Made by a program: the position numbers and the translations under genes. From Pseudomonadota bacterium (GTDB lineage Bacteria > Pseudomonadota > Alphaproteobacteria > Rhizobiales > Hyphomicrobiaceae): a stretch of DNA of 5,230 nucleotides. Of this stretch, positions 5,077-5,230 are shown in pieces. Positions within the stretch are counted from its first letter, which is position 1; each line of letters opens with the position of its first letter. The stretch is from NCBI GenBank assembly GCA_023430315.1, contig JAEZAW010000179.1:1-5230 (forward strand), written 5' to 3'. The notes beneath the pieces are model-generated. The model saw only the letters and a list, made by a program, of their open reading frames with translations, had not been told where the DNA came from and did no database searches.

Positions 5077-5230
5077 TCAGCTTTTCAAGTCGTTGAGCTC
5101 CGACCAGTCGAAATCCAACCCGCAGAATGGCACGAAAGCGAGCTGGGTGCGCCCAACCGTGATCAAATCCATGGCGGACAGCTCGACGGCGCCCGTGGGC
5201 TTCTTCTCATTGACGGCAACGATGTTCGTC
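5077..5230 (-). CDS. C-terminal end of a probable FHA-domain protein (partial)
   Basis: Fifty codons and the TGA stop (5079-5077) are present; the rest lies beyond the right edge. The residues read TNIVAVNEKKPTGAVELSAM, then DLITVGRTQLAFVPF, then a short acidic tail GLDFDWSELNDLKS. The pattern of a hydrophobic 'D.ITVG...LAF' pair of strands matches the last strands of an FHA domain (typically 'GD.I.iG...l.f'), which binds phosphothreonine peptides. The residues that contact phosphothreonine are not in the window, so binding cannot be confirmed. A PP2C phosphatase gene lies 144 bp downstream on the same strand, which fits an FHA protein in a Ser/Thr phosphorylation circuit. A different beta-rich domain remains possible because only its end is visible. 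Confidence 0.6.
   Translation of the reverse strand, partial: TNIVAVNEKKPTGAVELSAMDLITVGRTQLAFVPFCGLDFDWSELNDLKS

Noticed and set aside
1..5230. tRNA, rRNA, CRISPR, insertion sequence or phage signals
   Set aside because: No direct repeat arrays, terminal inverted repeats, transposase or integrase motifs, or tRNA-like cloverleaf were seen; the coding DNA is compositionally even.

Overview
The window looks like the chromosome of a GC-rich alphaproteobacterium, probably of the order Hyphomicrobiales. This rests on codon bias, frequent GTG starts and the sequence character of the transporter and ligase proteins; I could not run a search, so the genus is open. All recognisable genes lie on the minus strand, so transcription runs from right (5230) to left (1). 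No RNA genes, mobile elements, CRISPR arrays or pseudogenes were seen.

Right-hand part (about 5230 to 4162): the last 50 codons of a gene whose product ends like an FHA (phosphothreonine-binding) domain. A 144-bp gap follows, holding a possible promoter and a GC-rich stem-loop. Then comes a complete PP2C-family Ser/Thr protein phosphatase with all its metal-binding motifs. Together these look like part of a Ser/Thr phosphorylation signalling module; a kinase partner, if there is one, would lie outside the window.

Middle (4161 to 3949): a 213-bp non-coding gap with an AT-rich tract, a weak candidate promoter and two dyad-symmetric sequences that could be operator sites. One dyad lies just upstream of the next gene's ribosome binding site.

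Left-hand part (3948 to 1): a tightly packed operon in the order AMP-binding acyl-CoA synthetase (long-chain type, 665 aa), LivG-type ATPase, LivH-type permease and LivM-type permease (cut by the window edge). Spacings are a 4-nt ATGA overlap, a 9-nt gap and an 11-nt gap; at the last two junctions the Shine-Dalgarno sequence abuts or overlaps the upstream stop codon. A LivF-type ATPase and a periplasmic binding protein are expected beyond position 1. The simplest reading is that the branched-chain amino acid (HAAT) type ABC importer carries a carboxylic acid (fatty, aromatic or phenylpropanoid) rather than an amino acid, and that the co-translated ligase traps it as a CoA thioester. The substrate cannot be read from the sequence.

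I see no clearly new biological system. The most informative points are the ligase-transporter coupling, the unexplained dyads in front of the ligase, and the FHA-PP2C pair.
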